This document shows, piece after piece, positions 41,755 to 51,321 of a stretch of 64,000 nt of DNA. The translations under genes were made by a program, and so were the position numbers. The notes beneath the pieces were generated by a model, which had not been told where the DNA came from, searched no databases, and saw nothing but the letters and a program-made list of their open reading frames with translations. The first letter of the stretch is position 1; every line of letters starts with the position of its first letter. The DNA is from Mesobacillus jeotgali (GTDB lineage: Bacteria > Bacillota > Bacilli > Bacillales > Cytobacillaceae): NCBI RefSeq assembly GCF_002874535.1, contig NZ_CP025025.1, positions 2,031,526 to 2,095,525 on the forward strand. The letters are read 5' to 3'.

Positions 41755-42573
41755 GTGGGTAGACGGATTTTACAAAGTCCTTTAACAGTGTTAGGGATTT
41801 TCCTGGTAGCAATGATCATTATTCTGGCTATATTCGCACCTTGGATAGCACCTAGGGATCCTCTGGAGGTAAATCTTGGGCAAAAATTGCTGCCGCCAAG
41901 TTCAGAGCATTGGTTCGGTACGGATGAAGTAGGTAGAGATATATTAAGCCGAATTATATTTGGAACAAGGATCTCATTAAAGATTGGATTGATGGTCGTT
42001 TTAATCTCATTTCCAATCGGTACCATCCTGGGAGCCATCGCAGGTTATGTCGGTGGTATGGTTGACCAGGTCATCATGAGGCTTACTGATATTTTTCTCA
42101 GCTTCCCAGGAATCATCCTATCAATGTCCATTGCTGCTGCTCTTGGACCATCAATTGAAAATGTACTACTAGCATTAGCGATCACCTGGTGGCCATGGTA
42201 CACAAGGATTGTACGCTCATCAGTCCTGTCAATTAAGAGCTCTGAGTTTATCGAATCAGCAAAGGCGATCGGAGCCAACCCTTTTAGGATCATGTTTAAA
42301 GAAATCATTCCAAACGCGATTGCTCCAGCAAGTATTCAGGCGAGCCTGGACTTGGGATTCGTTATCCTGGCTGCAGCAGGCCTGAGTTTTATCGGTTTGG
42401 GAGCGCAACCTCCATCTCCTGAGTGGGGAGCGATGCTTTCCTCGAGCAGAGAAATCCTTCGGGATGCCTGGTGGGCGGCGACCTTCCCTGGCTTAGCGAT
42501 CTTGCTGACTGTATTAGGTTTTAACTTATTGGGTGACGGCATGAGGGATTTGCTTGATCCTAAAAATAGGTAA
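41755..42573 (+). CDS. Oligopeptide-type ABC transporter permease (OppC/DppC)
   Basis: The 272-residue protein has five or six membrane helices, the HWFGTDEVGRDILSRIIFG motif and EAA loop SSEFIESAKAIGANPFRIMF. GTG start with AAAAGGAGG upstream. It pairs with the DppB-type permease. Confidence 0.92.
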   Translation: MGRRILQSPLTVLGIFLVAMIIILAIFAPWIAPRDPLEVNLGQKLLPPSSEHWFGTDEVGRDILSRIIFGTRISLKIGLMVVLISFPIGTILGAIAGYVGGMVDQVIMRLTDIFLSFPGIILSMSIAAALGPSIENVLLALAITWWPWYTRIVRSSVLSIKSSEFIESAKAIGANPFRIMFKEIIPNAIAPASIQASLDLGFVILAAAGLSFIGLGAQPPSPEWGAMLSSSREILRDAWWAATFPGLAILLTVLGFNLLGDGMRDLLDPKNR

Positions 42574-42655
42574 TTATAATTCTTTGAAAGGGGTGATTCC
42601 TGCTTTTTAAAGCTTTGCAAGTAAAAAAATCCACTAATAATCTGGGGGGAAACAA

Positions 42656-44296
42656 ATGAAGCGGAAGAGTATCTTATTTAAAGTGATGACCATGGCCCTG
42701 ATTCTGTTACTTGCTTTGACTGGATGTAATAAGTACAACCAAGAAACAACCACTACACCGGCAGAAGGAAAGAAAGAAGAAAAGAACGAGTCGCCAGCAG
42801 AAACAAAGGGATCTGGAAATCCAGAAGTCTTCAATTTCGCCACCAACCAGGATATACCTCACCTCGACCCACATGGCACTGCTGCTAACACTTCGTTCCG
42901 CGTAACTTATATGCTATATGATCGTCTCGTTACTTATGATGGAACAGACACTGAAGTAAAGCCACAACTTGCAGAAAAATGGGATGTTTCCGATGATGGT
43001 TTGACCTACACTTTCTACCTGAACAAGGAAGCAAAATTCCATGATGGTTCTCCAGTCACGGCTGAAGCAGTCCAGTATTCATTCACTCGTGCAATTGATA
43101 TTGGAAAATCGGCTGCTGGACAATTTAAAAAGGTTATCTCAAAGGATAGCTTCGAGATTGTTGACGACCATACAATAAAGATTACTCTTGAAAAGCCATT
43201 TGCACCTTTCATTAAAACACTTGGTACTGTTTTTGCCAATATCGTCAACCCTAAGCTAGCCGATAATCACGGAGATGATTTAGGTGAAAGTTATCTTGCA
43301 GATAAGGGATACGGTTCTGGTCCATACATTCTTGAAAGCTGGGATCGCGGCCAGAAGATAGTTTTAAAAGCTAATGAGAATTACTGGGGAGAAGTACCAA
43401 AATTAAAAACAGTCAACATTATGATTGTTAACGAACCTTCAACTGCTAGACTCATGCTGGAAAAAGGAGAAGTAGATTTGCTGGATTACTCTATGCTTTC
43501 TCCTGATGTAATGAAGCAGATGGAAGGTACAGAAGGAATCGACATCATTACACAGCCTGGATATCAGATTGATGATATCGCCATCAACATGGAAAAGAAG
43601 CCTCTTGATAATGTAAAGGTGCGCCAGGCATTGGCACACGCAGTAAACTACGATTCTATCAACAATGATATTCTGCTTGGTGCAGGAAAGCGCATCGGCG
43701 GAATCATCCCAGAAGGAATGTTCGGCTATAACTCAGATGTAAAGCAATATGACTTTGACCTTGATAAAGCAAAAGCATTACTTGAAGAAGCAGGAATGGG
43801 AGATGGGTTTGAAACGGAAATCCTGATTTCCGAGAACAATGAAGTACGTAAGAATATTGCGGTCCTGATGCAGTCAGACTTTAAAAAGATTGGTGTCGAC
43901 CTGAAAATTAAGACATTGGCATGGCCAACATTCCTTGAAACTGTTACATCAGGAGGGCATCAATTAGCCCTGGCAGCATGGACACCAGATTACGCTGACC
44001 CGGATTACAACCTCTGGTACTTTGCTCATTCTACTAGTAAAGGGCCGGGCTTTAACCTAGCATTCTATGAAAACAGCAAAGTCGATCAGCTATTGGAAGA
44101 TGGCAGAAAGACAGTCGATGAAGGAAAACGGGAGGAAATCTACAAGGAAATCCAGTCCATCATGAGTGAAGAGGTTCCATATATCTTCCCTGCACAGCGT
44201 CTTGTCCAGGCTACTCAAAGGTCTTGGGTGAAGGGTTATGAAATCAATCCAATGAACACATGGTACGTGCCGTTCCAGAAGATGACGAAAGAATAA
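42656..44296 (+). CDS. Oligopeptide-type ABC transporter receptor, lipoprotein
   Basis: This 546-residue SBP family 5 protein has the lipobox LALTGC (Cys24), a Thr/Glu/Lys-rich linker to about residue 55 and then the receptor fold, starting FNFATNQDIPHLDPHGTAA. Family features include LAEKWDVSDDGLTYTFYLNK and the KVRQALAHAVNYD segment. It delivers its ligand to permeases 40726 and 41755. A terminator follows. The downstream hydrolases suggest that the ligand is a peptide or amide compound. Confidence 0.92.
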   Translation: MKRKSILFKVMTMALILLLALTGCNKYNQETTTTPAEGKKEEKNESPAETKGSGNPEVFNFATNQDIPHLDPHGTAANTSFRVTYMLYDRLVTYDGTDTEVKPQLAEKWDVSDDGLTYTFYLNKEAKFHDGSPVTAEAVQYSFTRAIDIGKSAAGQFKKVISKDSFEIVDDHTIKITLEKPFAPFIKTLGTVFANIVNPKLADNHGDDLGESYLADKGYGSGPYILESWDRGQKIVLKANENYWGEVPKLKTVNIMIVNEPSTARLMLEKGEVDLLDYSMLSPDVMKQMEGTEGIDIITQPGYQIDDIAINMEKKPLDNVKVRQALAHAVNYDSINNDILLGAGKRIGGIIPEGMFGYNSDVKQYDFDLDKAKALLEEAGMGDGFETEILISENNEVRKNIAVLMQSDFKKIGVDLKIKTLAWPTFLETVTSGGHQLALAAWTPDYADPDYNLWYFAHSTSKGPGFNLAFYENSKVDQLLEDGRKTVDEGKREEIYKEIQSIMSEEVPYIFPAQRLVQATQRSWVKGYEINPMNTWYVPFQKMTKE

Positions 44297-44307
44297 TTCC
44301 AGTTAAG

Positions 44308-44340
44308 CGACCGCAGGACTATATTGTATGCGGTCGTTTT
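44308..44340 (+). terminator. Terminator after the ABC receptor gene
   Basis: Stem CGACCGCA / TGCGGTCG with a 13-nt loop and TTTTATT tail. It may be partial, since the amidase operon follows in the same direction. Confidence 0.75.
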
Positions 44341-44467
44341 ATTCAATCAAATTCGGGAGGAAAGACACTGACGAAATTCGGGTATCCTGAGTCTGGTAAA
44401 ATTGTCTCCTCTCGGAAACAGCATTGGCGAATAGAATTTATCCTTTACTGGCAATAGGTGATGAATG

Positions 44468-45802
44468 ATGAAAAAGTGGTTTGATTTATCGATTTTAGAA
44501 GTTGCTGATTTATACAGGCGCAAGGAAATGTCGCCGGTTGAATTTGTGGCAAGTACTTTCGAAAGGCTTAAGGAAGTTGACTCAGAACTGAACAGTTTCA
44601 TTACGACATTGGAAACAGAAGCCACACAAGCAGCGAAAGAGGCTGAGGCTGCTTTTTTAAGAAATGAAGTGAAGCATGTTTTATATGGCATTCCATACAG
44701 CGTAAAGGATCTTTATTATACACAAGGAGTCAGGACGACGTGCGGGTCCAAGATCCTTAAGGGTTATATCCCTGACAAAACTGCTCCATTGGTATCACGG
44801 CTGAAGAATTACGGAGCCATTCTCATTGGTAAAACGAATATGCTGGAGTTTGCCTATGGAATTGTTCACCCGGATTATGGGCAGACAAACAACCCATGGG
44901 ATGTGAAAAAGACTGCTGGAGGATCTAGCGGCGGTTCTGCTGCATCAGTCGCTGCCGGGATTGGGTTGTTTTCTCTTGGTTCAGATACGGGAGGATCTAT
45001 AAGAATTCCCGCTTCTTATTGTGGGATTGCAGGGCTTAAACCGACATATGGCTTGCTTCCGCTTGAAGGCATATTTCCATTATCGCCCTCACTCGATCAT
45101 GCTGGGCCAATGGCAAAAGGTGCGGAAGATTTATTAGTGGTGATGGAGGGACTTGTGCCGGGCTTTCATTCTGCACAACTTCCAAACAATGAAGATACGA
45201 TCATCGGAATCCTTCCAGCTGAAAAAATGTCAGATGTAACGGAAGAGGTAGCAGGTATTTATAAAGAGGCATTAGAACAGGTGAAGAAAACAGGTTGGAC
45301 TGTAAAGGAGGTCGAGTTGAAGTATTTTGATTATACAGAAGAAATCGTTATGAACGTGCTTTTACCAGAAGCAGCCTTAATTCATAAGAAATGGCTTCCT
45401 AGAAAAGAGGAGTATGCCCCGTTAACATATAAACAACTCGAGGCGGGTCTTGAACATCGGACTCTTGATTATTTGAAAGCAAAAAGAGAGCTAATGAATG
45501 CAAGGGAGGATGTGGACCTGGTATTGGAAAATGTTGATTTCCTTCTTATGCCTACGGTTCCTTATCCTGCTCCAGAAGAAGATCCTGCTCTTGAGGAAGA
45601 TAACGAAATGAAATTTACCGGGTTATTCAATGTTACAGGACATCCAGCTATGACGATTAACGCAGGTTTTACAAAGAATAAGCTCCCCGTTGGACTGCAG
45701 CTTGTCGGAAGGCGTTTTGACGACAAAAGACTGATTGATACAGCAGCGAACTTAGGAAAACTGTTGGCCAAATCAATGAAAGGAATCAAAATGAATGTCT
45801 GA
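44468..45802 (+). CDS. Amidase-signature family hydrolase
   Basis: The 444-residue amidase has the Ser-Ser-Lys triad elements: Lys in YSVKDLYY and the serine-rich signature [14 protein letters not shown] followed by [18 protein letters not shown] 44468 is 6 nt after AGGTGA; ATG 44465 is an alternative. It lacks the C-terminal domain of GatA and the genome context is not tRNA-related, so it is a catabolic amidase that probably opens an amide bond in the substrate of the preceding ABC importer. It overlaps the next gene by 8 bp. Confidence 0.9.
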   Translation: MKKWFDLSILEVADLYRRKEMSPVEFVASTFERLKEVDSELNSFITTLETEATQAAKEAEAAFLRNEVKHVLYGIPYSVKDLYYTQGVRTTCGSKILKGYIPDKTAPLVSRLKNYGAILIGKTNMLEFAYGIVHPDYGQTNNPWDVKKTAGGSSGGSAASVAAGIGLFSLGSDTGGSIRIPASYCGIAGLKPTYGLLPLEGIFPLSPSLDHAGPMAKGAEDLLVVMEGLVPGFHSAQLPNNEDTIIGILPAEKMSDVTEEVAGIYKEALEQVKKTGWTVKEVELKYFDYTEEIVMNVLLPEAALIHKKWLPRKEEYAPLTYKQLEAGLEHRTLDYLKAKRELMNAREDVDLVLENVDFLLMPTVPYPAPEEDPALEEDNEMKFTGLFNVTGHPAMTINAGFTKNKLPVGLQLVGRRFDDKRLIDTAANLGKLLAKSMKGIKMNV

Positions 45803-46934
45803 TATTTTAAATTACCTTAAAGAACACGGTAACTCCATCACTGACACTTTGCTTAGGTTGACAAAGGCTGAATCTCCTTCCCATACAAAGGATCTGGTGG
45901 ATAAGTGCGGTCAAGTTCTGCGAGAGGAATTCGAGAGATTAGTAGGGTGTTCCGTTGAAATGATTGAAAAAACAGAAGTTGGCAATCAATACAAATTTAC
46001 ATATGGAACAGGGGGCGAAGAAGGGCAAATCTTAGTGATTGGCCACATGGACACGGTATGGGATGAGGGGGCATTGCCTACAAGGCAGGAAGGAAAACTG
46101 CTTTATGGGCCAGGGGTCTTTGATATGAAAGGAGGCCTTACTATTACACTATGGGCATTAAAGGCATTGAAGGAAACGAGTGCTCAACTTAACAAGAAAA
46201 TCACCTTCCTGGTAACAACAGATGAAGAAGTTGGCAGTACTCATTCGAAGGAAATCATCCTCAAAGAAGCTGCAAAAAGCTCAGTCGTTTTCGTTCCGGA
46301 ATCAAGCATTGGACCAGATGGTGCAGTAAAAACCGAAAGAAAAGGTGCCGCGCAGTTCCTCATGAAAGTTGAAGGGATTGCAGCGCATGCTGGGATCAAT
46401 GCATGGGTTGGTGCCAGTGCAATCGAAGAGCTGGCTTATCAAATCCTAGATTTGAAAAATCTTGAAAATCGTGATGAAGGGATTTCAGTGAATGTAGGGG
46501 TAGTGAAAGGCGGTACCCGAGGGAATGTCATTGCCAAGGAAGCTGTAGCAGAAATTGATGTTCGCATCACCAAAAAAGCCCAGGCAGAAAAGATTACAGA
46601 AGCAATCTTGAACAGGCCTGTTTTTGTAAAAGGAACAAAGGTCGAGGTTCTTGGGGAAATCGATCGATACCCTCTTGAACGGACGGAGGCTGTGATTCAA
46701 TTATACGAGGATCTGAAGGGGATTGCTTCATCACACGGATACGATTTGAAAGAAGGATCCTCAGGCGGAGCGAGCGACGGCAACTTTACATCAGGGATAG
46801 GCATTCCGACAATCGATGGGCTGGGCCCGCTTGGCGATGGAGCCCACACAGAGAAGGAGCATGTTGATTTATCTAATCTCCCATACAGGGCCGCACTTAT
46901 GGCTGAAATTATCCAGAGATACGCCAATAAATAA
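45795..46934 (+). CDS. M20-family metallopeptidase, carboxypeptidase G2-like
   Basis: The 379-residue zinc hydrolase has metal-ligand motifs VIGHMDTVWDEG, GPGVFDMKGGL and VTTDEEVGS, an internal dimerisation domain (about 180-290) and GDGAHTEKEHVDLS near the end. The layout matches glutamate carboxypeptidase/CPG2-like enzymes. It probably removes a C-terminal amino acid from the product of the amidase. Confidence 0.88.
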   Translation: MSDILNYLKEHGNSITDTLLRLTKAESPSHTKDLVDKCGQVLREEFERLVGCSVEMIEKTEVGNQYKFTYGTGGEEGQILVIGHMDTVWDEGALPTRQEGKLLYGPGVFDMKGGLTITLWALKALKETSAQLNKKITFLVTTDEEVGSTHSKEIILKEAAKSSVVFVPESSIGPDGAVKTERKGAAQFLMKVEGIAAHAGINAWVGASAIEELAYQILDLKNLENRDEGISVNVGVVKGGTRGNVIAKEAVAEIDVRITKKAQAEKITEAILNRPVFVKGTKVEVLGEIDRYPLERTEAVIQLYEDLKGIASSHGYDLKEGSSGGASDGNFTSGIGIPTIDGLGPLGDGAHTEKEHVDLSNLPYRAALMAEIIQRYANK

Positions 46935-46949
46935 AGGGGGTCTGGCATT

Positions 46950-47675
46950 ATGTACATGATGGATTTAACAGCCTCAAAATTCAAGGAAATCAAATCTTCC
47001 ATTGACACTGTATTGCTGCCAATTGGAATGATTGAAATGCATGGGCCTCATTGTTCACTTGGAACGGATGTATGGATTCCGCGTGAGTTTGTCCGCCGGC
47101 TTGATCAGAGGATTGGAAACCGAGTATTAATGGCTCCGGAAATTGCTTACGGTCATTCATGGGGTCTTGCTCCGTTTGAAGGGACGATTGATATTTCTGC
47201 TGAGGCCTTTTCACAGTATGTCTATGAAATTGGAAAAGAGTTTCACCGAAATGGTTTTGAACAGATTGTCCTGTTCAACGGACACGGAGGCAATATCCCA
47301 AGCTTGACAACTGTTGCCGAAAAGCTTGCTGACCTTGGGATGAAGGTTTTAACCATCAATTGGTGGGTGGATTACCGTGAACAAATTCTTGAAATCACAA
47401 AAGGACCTGGCCATGGTGGTGAAGATGAGACTTCGTTAGTTCTCGCTATTGACGAGAAGCTTGCTGATCCTAGTCTTGCTGGTGACCATCAGGTAAATAT
47501 GAACCAGAAAATCAAGTACGAAAAATCAGGCAAGGTTTTATTTAAGGATGGCTATCTAGGCAATGCTGGAGCAGCAACAGCCGAAAAAGGCGAAAGGTTA
47601 TTTGAAATGATGCTGGAACTTGTATTATCCGATATTGAAGATCTATGGAGGGTTGCATATGAATCGGTCAATTAA
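46950..47675 (+). CDS. Creatininase-family amidohydrolase
   Basis: The 241-residue protein has the family metal-binding motifs IEMHGPHCSLGTDVWIPRE (Glu, His, Asp) and LFNGHGGNIPSL. Members cleave cyclic or linear C-N bonds, for example creatinine, cofactor precursors and N-formyl amides. AAAGGGGGT precedes the ATG. It lies between two peptidase genes in one operon, so it is likely one step in breaking down a common nitrogen-rich compound. Confidence 0.88.
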   Translation: MYMMDLTASKFKEIKSSIDTVLLPIGMIEMHGPHCSLGTDVWIPREFVRRLDQRIGNRVLMAPEIAYGHSWGLAPFEGTIDISAEAFSQYVYEIGKEFHRNGFEQIVLFNGHGGNIPSLTTVAEKLADLGMKVLTINWWVDYREQILEITKGPGHGGEDETSLVLAIDEKLADPSLAGDHQVNMNQKIKYEKSGKVLFKDGYLGNAGAATAEKGERLFEMMLELVLSDIEDLWRVAYESVN

Positions 47676-47688
47676 GGAGGAGAAGAAG

Positions 47689-48933
47689 ATGTTGAGATGG
47701 ACTGATGAATCAGTTGGAGAAAAAATCGTGGATGTTGTCGTCAGTTTGAATGAACAGGCTCAAAAATTACACAGCCAGGAGGTTGCCACCGCAAGTTACA
47801 GTAATCTGAAGCCGACGCTTTCAAGCTTCGATGAAATTGGTGACGCTTTGGATGAAGTAGAAAGTGCACTCAAAACGAAAGAAGGACAGGAAGGAGAATA
47901 TATGAGAGCAATGGCGAACGGGTTTCGTTATTTTGCCCGAAGCCTGCAGGGTGACAATGTTCCTTATGAAGAGATGATTGCCAACATACAGGAGCTGCCA
48001 TCCAGCTTGATAACTGACCAACAGCTTGAACATGCCAGGGACTTGGTTGATAAAGGATTATCAGACCTTGGGTACAAAGGAAGTTTATTCGAAAAAGCTA
48101 CTGCCTGGCGTTCTGATACATTGATTGATCCTGAACAGGTGACAACAGTAGCAGAAAACTTCCGTGAAAAAAGCAAGCAAGGGACTTTGAAAAGGGTGAT
48201 CGGACTGCCAGAAGAAGATGGAATCGATTGGATCAAGCCAATCAGGGGAGTGTTCTGGAGCGGGTATTCCAAATATACCGGCAGCTATCGCGGAAACTTA
48301 ACCTTCAATATTGACCGTCCATGGACAGAACCAATTCTTGCACAAATAATGACGCATGAAGGCTATCCTGGACACCAGGCTTTCTATTGCCGGTGGGATT
48401 ACTTATTCCAGCAGGGAAAGCTTCCACTTGAGGCTTCGTACTATTTAATCAACAGTCCTACCAATGCATTGTTTGAAGGTGGACCTGAAACAGCATTAAG
48501 CTTCCTCGGCTGGGATGATGTAGACGAAGAAACACCTGGTATCACGGATGAGCAAAAGCAACAGTATTTGCTCGCAAGAAATTATCTCGATTACCAAAGG
48601 ATGTTCACCACTAATGCCTGCTTTATGTATAACCTTGGCCAGGTATCAAAGGAGGAAGCAATAGATTATTTAATCAATAAAGGCGGAATCACCGAAATTG
48701 AAGCAAACAATGCCTTCCGATTCTTCTCAGATCCTATTCAAAAAACCTATTTCCCTTGTTACTATTATGGCCGCTGGATGGTAGGAAACGCTTATAAAGA
48801 AACTCCTAAAGAAAAACGAGAAGAGTATTTCTCCATTCTCTATGACACGCCACATACAACGAAAACCTTTATTAAAGCAATCAGCAATTTAAACGAAAAG
48901 GAATTTGATGCTTTTAATACATTTAAACAATAA
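47689..48933 (+). CDS. HExxxH metallopeptidase-like protein (DUF885-like)
   Basis: The 414-residue protein has the gluzincin-like zinc motif THEGYPGHQ (His223, Glu224, His228) and a downstream FEGGPETA segment offering a further Glu, features shared with DUF885 proteins. It is mostly helical with no signal peptide, so it probably acts on peptides in the cytoplasm. ATG 47689 is placed by AAGGAGG; two upstream in-frame starts lie inside the preceding gene. A specific substrate cannot be given. Confidence 0.75.
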   Translation: MLRWTDESVGEKIVDVVVSLNEQAQKLHSQEVATASYSNLKPTLSSFDEIGDALDEVESALKTKEGQEGEYMRAMANGFRYFARSLQGDNVPYEEMIANIQELPSSLITDQQLEHARDLVDKGLSDLGYKGSLFEKATAWRSDTLIDPEQVTTVAENFREKSKQGTLKRVIGLPEEDGIDWIKPIRGVFWSGYSKYTGSYRGNLTFNIDRPWTEPILAQIMTHEGYPGHQAFYCRWDYLFQQGKLPLEASYYLINSPTNALFEGGPETALSFLGWDDVDEETPGITDEQKQQYLLARNYLDYQRMFTTNACFMYNLGQVSKEEAIDYLINKGGITEIEANNAFRFFSDPIQKTYFPCYYYGRWMVGNAYKETPKEKREEYFSILYDTPHTTKTFIKAISNLNEKEFDAFNTFKQ

Positions 48934-48938
48934 AAAAG

Positions 48939-48969
48939 GAAGGTGAGGCTTTTTGAAAGCTTCACCTTC
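48939..48969 (+). terminator. Hairpin after the peptidase operon
   Basis: A 14-bp stem GAAGGTGAGGCTTT / AAAGCTTCACCTTC (one G-U pair) with a 3-nt loop. There is no clear T-run, so it may be a processing or attenuating hairpin. Confidence 0.55.
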
Positions 48970-49007
48970 TCTAAAATTTACGAATTCCCCAAAGGGAGAT
49001 AGTCAAC

Positions 49008-49580
49008 ATGATCGAATTGAAATACTTCACAGAAAGTGACATCCCACAACTTATAAGCTGGATTAATAGTCCTGAATTTTTACTGCAATGGAGCGGGACA
49101 GGATTTACCTATCCGCTTACTCACCAGCAGCTTATTAAGTATTTGGGTGAAGCAAATAAAGAAGGTTCAGAGATTCAGGCTTTTAAGATTGTTCACGTTG
49201 AATCATCGAAGGTAATCGGGCATATTTCGCTTGGTTCAATCAATCCACATAATAGAAATGCGAGAATGTGTCGAGTCCTAATTGGTGATGAGGAGATGAA
49301 GGGCAAGGGCTTAGCTCCTTTAATGGTCAATAAGCTTTTAAATATTGCATTTGTAAAATTTGGACTTCATAAGGTGAGCCTTGCTGTATATGATTTCAAT
49401 ACCCCAGCTCTTAAACTCTATCAGAAAATCGGTTTTAGAACAGAGGGTTTGATTAGAGAGGCATCAAGAATTGGGAACGATTATTGGAGTTATTATGAGA
49501 TGAGTATTTTGGATCGAGAGTGGAGTTCAATATTAAATGGTAATGGGAGGGAGAAACTTGAAAAAGTTGACGGTGACTGA
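49008..49580 (+). CDS. GNAT-family N-acetyltransferase
   Basis: The 190-residue GCN5-type acetyltransferase is of the RimJ/RimL-like group: the acetyl-CoA-binding region is RVLIGDEEMKGKGLAPLMVN, followed by YDFNTPALKLYQKIGFRTEG. AAAGGGAGA precedes the ATG. The 3' end overlaps the M28 peptidase gene, so the two are co-translated. Substrate is unknown; an amino group of a peptide or amine is likely. Confidence 0.85.
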   Translation: MIELKYFTESDIPQLISWINSPEFLLQWSGTGFTYPLTHQQLIKYLGEANKEGSEIQAFKIVHVESSKVIGHISLGSINPHNRNARMCRVLIGDEEMKGKGLAPLMVNKLLNIAFVKFGLHKVSLAVYDFNTPALKLYQKIGFRTEGLIREASRIGNDYWSYYEMSILDREWSSILNGNGREKLEKVDGD

Positions 49581-51321
49581 AAGAGAAATAATATCCCATA
49601 TAGATACAAATCAATTAATGGATTATAACAGGGAAATTGCCAAAGAGGTACGATTATCAGGATCTGAAGAAGAGCTTCGTGCATTCATGTTTGCCCAAAA
49701 GACTTTGGAAAGCTTTGGGCTAGATACTGAACTTTTCTTTCACGAAGCGTACATTTCTCTTCCACGTAAAGCTAGCTTAAATATTGGGGATATTGATGTT
49801 CCATGTATTACTCATTCAATGGCACCTTCCACCAAAGAGACCGGGATAAGTGGGGACTCCGTTTATGTTGGTGATTATACGGATGATAAGCTTAGTTTTT
49901 GCAAGGGGAAAATTTGTGTTGTAGAAGGAATTGCAAGCCCAGAAATTATAGCAAAGCTTAGTGGTGCTGGAACCCTCGCCGCTGTCTTTATAAATGGACC
50001 TTATACACATGAAATGATTGTTTCAACTATTTGGGGAAGTCCCACTTCCGAAAATATCTCCCAAATGCCGAAGATTCCTGTTGTTTCGGTAAATGATGAC
50101 TCTGGTGAAATCCTTAAAAAATTGATTTCCGAAGGGAAGGGCCAGGTAGAACTACATACCGAGGTTGAAACAAAATGGACACCCATCCCAACGTTAATCG
50201 CCGACATTAAAGGTACAGAAGAACCGGAGCATTTTGTTTTATTTAGCGGCCATATCGATTCGTGGCATTACGGAGCCATGGATAACGGATCTGCAAATGC
50301 TACGATGCTAGAGGTGGCAAGAGTGCTATCAAAATATAAGGAGCAATTTAAACGATCGATCCGTTTGGCTTTTTGGTCTGGACATTCACATGGCAGATAT
50401 GCTGGTTCACAAGCCTACTGTGATCAGCATTGGGAAGATATACACGAGAATTGCGTAATGCATTTCTATGTTGATTCTGTCGGAGGCAAAGGAGCTACCA
50501 TCCTGAGCGAAAGTAATTGTATGAGGGAAACTAAGGATATAGCGTCTCTCTATGTAAAGGAGATTGCCGGTCAGGACTTTATTGGGAGCAGGTATGGGAA
50601 ATATGCAGACCAATCTTTCTGGGGAGCGGGAGTTCCTTCCCTGTTTATGGGAATGTCGGAACAACCGTTATCTAATGACCCGATGTCCCAAAAAGTATTT
50701 CAAGTTTTTGCGGGAAAGGAGGCAGGAGGATTCGGTTGGTGGTGGCATACAGTTGAAGACACAATCGATAAAATCGATCCGGCCAATTTAAAGCGCGATT
50801 GTGAAATCTATGCTCTATCAATCTTTAAAGTTTTAACCGATCCTATTGTGCCGATCAACCAACTGGCTGCGGTTCAAGAAATTAAAGTTACGATCAAAAA
50901 ATATCAAGAAACAGCAGGAGATAAAGTGAATCTGGACTTAACCTTGGAACGTTTAAATGAACTGGAAGAAGTAATCATGAAGGTGCAATCTACTTTACCA
51001 ACTTCGGCACCGTTGGTTGAAGACCAGAAGGAAATTAATAAAAGAATCATGAGAATTTCACGTAGTCTTGTTCCTCTTAATTATGTAAGTACTGATCTTT
51101 TCGAGCATGATTCGGCAGTTGGTTTACTGCCAGTTCCCTCGCTCTCGTCAATTAATAGAATGGCTTCCTTAGAGAAGGGTACACATGAGTATTATTTGTT
51201 GAACACCTCTATAAACAGGCAGGTTAATAAAGTGAATTATTTTTTGAGAAATGCATTAATAGAAGCTCATAATTTATTTACTTTTAATGAGAAAAGGAGT
51301 GGCAATTATGTCGGCAATTAA
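49558..51321 (+). CDS. M28-family metallopeptidase with PA-like domain
   Basis: The 587-residue protein has a protease-associated-type insert (about residues 90-200), then the M28 zinc core: FSGHIDSWHYGAMDNGSAN with metal-ligand His and Asp, WSGHSHGRYAGS and the later YADQSFWGAGVPSLFMG. A helical C-terminal region of about 150 residues follows. There is no signal peptide. TTG 49558 is preferred because GGGAGGG lies just before it; the ATG at 49537 overlaps that site. It overlaps the GNAT gene by 23 bp. The first catalytic-site Glu of classical M28 enzymes is replaced by a His-rich SGHSHG segment, so activity needs testing. Confidence 0.82.
   Translation: MKKLTVTEREIISHIDTNQLMDYNREIAKEVRLSGSEEELRAFMFAQKTLESFGLDTELFFHEAYISLPRKASLNIGDIDVPCITHSMAPSTKETGISGDSVYVGDYTDDKLSFCKGKICVVEGIASPEIIAKLSGAGTLAAVFINGPYTHEMIVSTIWGSPTSENISQMPKIPVVSVNDDSGEILKKLISEGKGQVELHTEVETKWTPIPTLIADIKGTEEPEHFVLFSGHIDSWHYGAMDNGSANATMLEVARVLSKYKEQFKRSIRLAFWSGHSHGRYAGSQAYCDQHWEDIHENCVMHFYVDSVGGKGATILSESNCMRETKDIASLYVKEIAGQDFIGSRYGKYADQSFWGAGVPSLFMGMSEQPLSNDPMSQKVFQVFAGKEAGGFGWWWHTVEDTIDKIDPANLKRDCEIYALSIFKVLTDPIVPINQLAAVQEIKVTIKKYQETAGDKVNLDLTLERLNELEEVIMKVQSTLPTSAPLVEDQKEINKRIMRISRSLVPLNYVSTDLFEHDSAVGLLPVPSLSSINRMASLEKGTHEYYLLNTSINRQVNKVNYFLRNALIEAHNLFTFNEKRSGNYVGN

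Noticed and set aside
42574-42655. Riboswitch or leader RNA before the ABC receptor gene
   Set aside because: The gap is only about 80 bp, with no recognisable conserved riboswitch elements.
44260-44457. 65-codon frame after the ABC receptor gene
   Set aside because: It overlaps the receptor gene in another frame and runs through the terminator hairpin at 44308.
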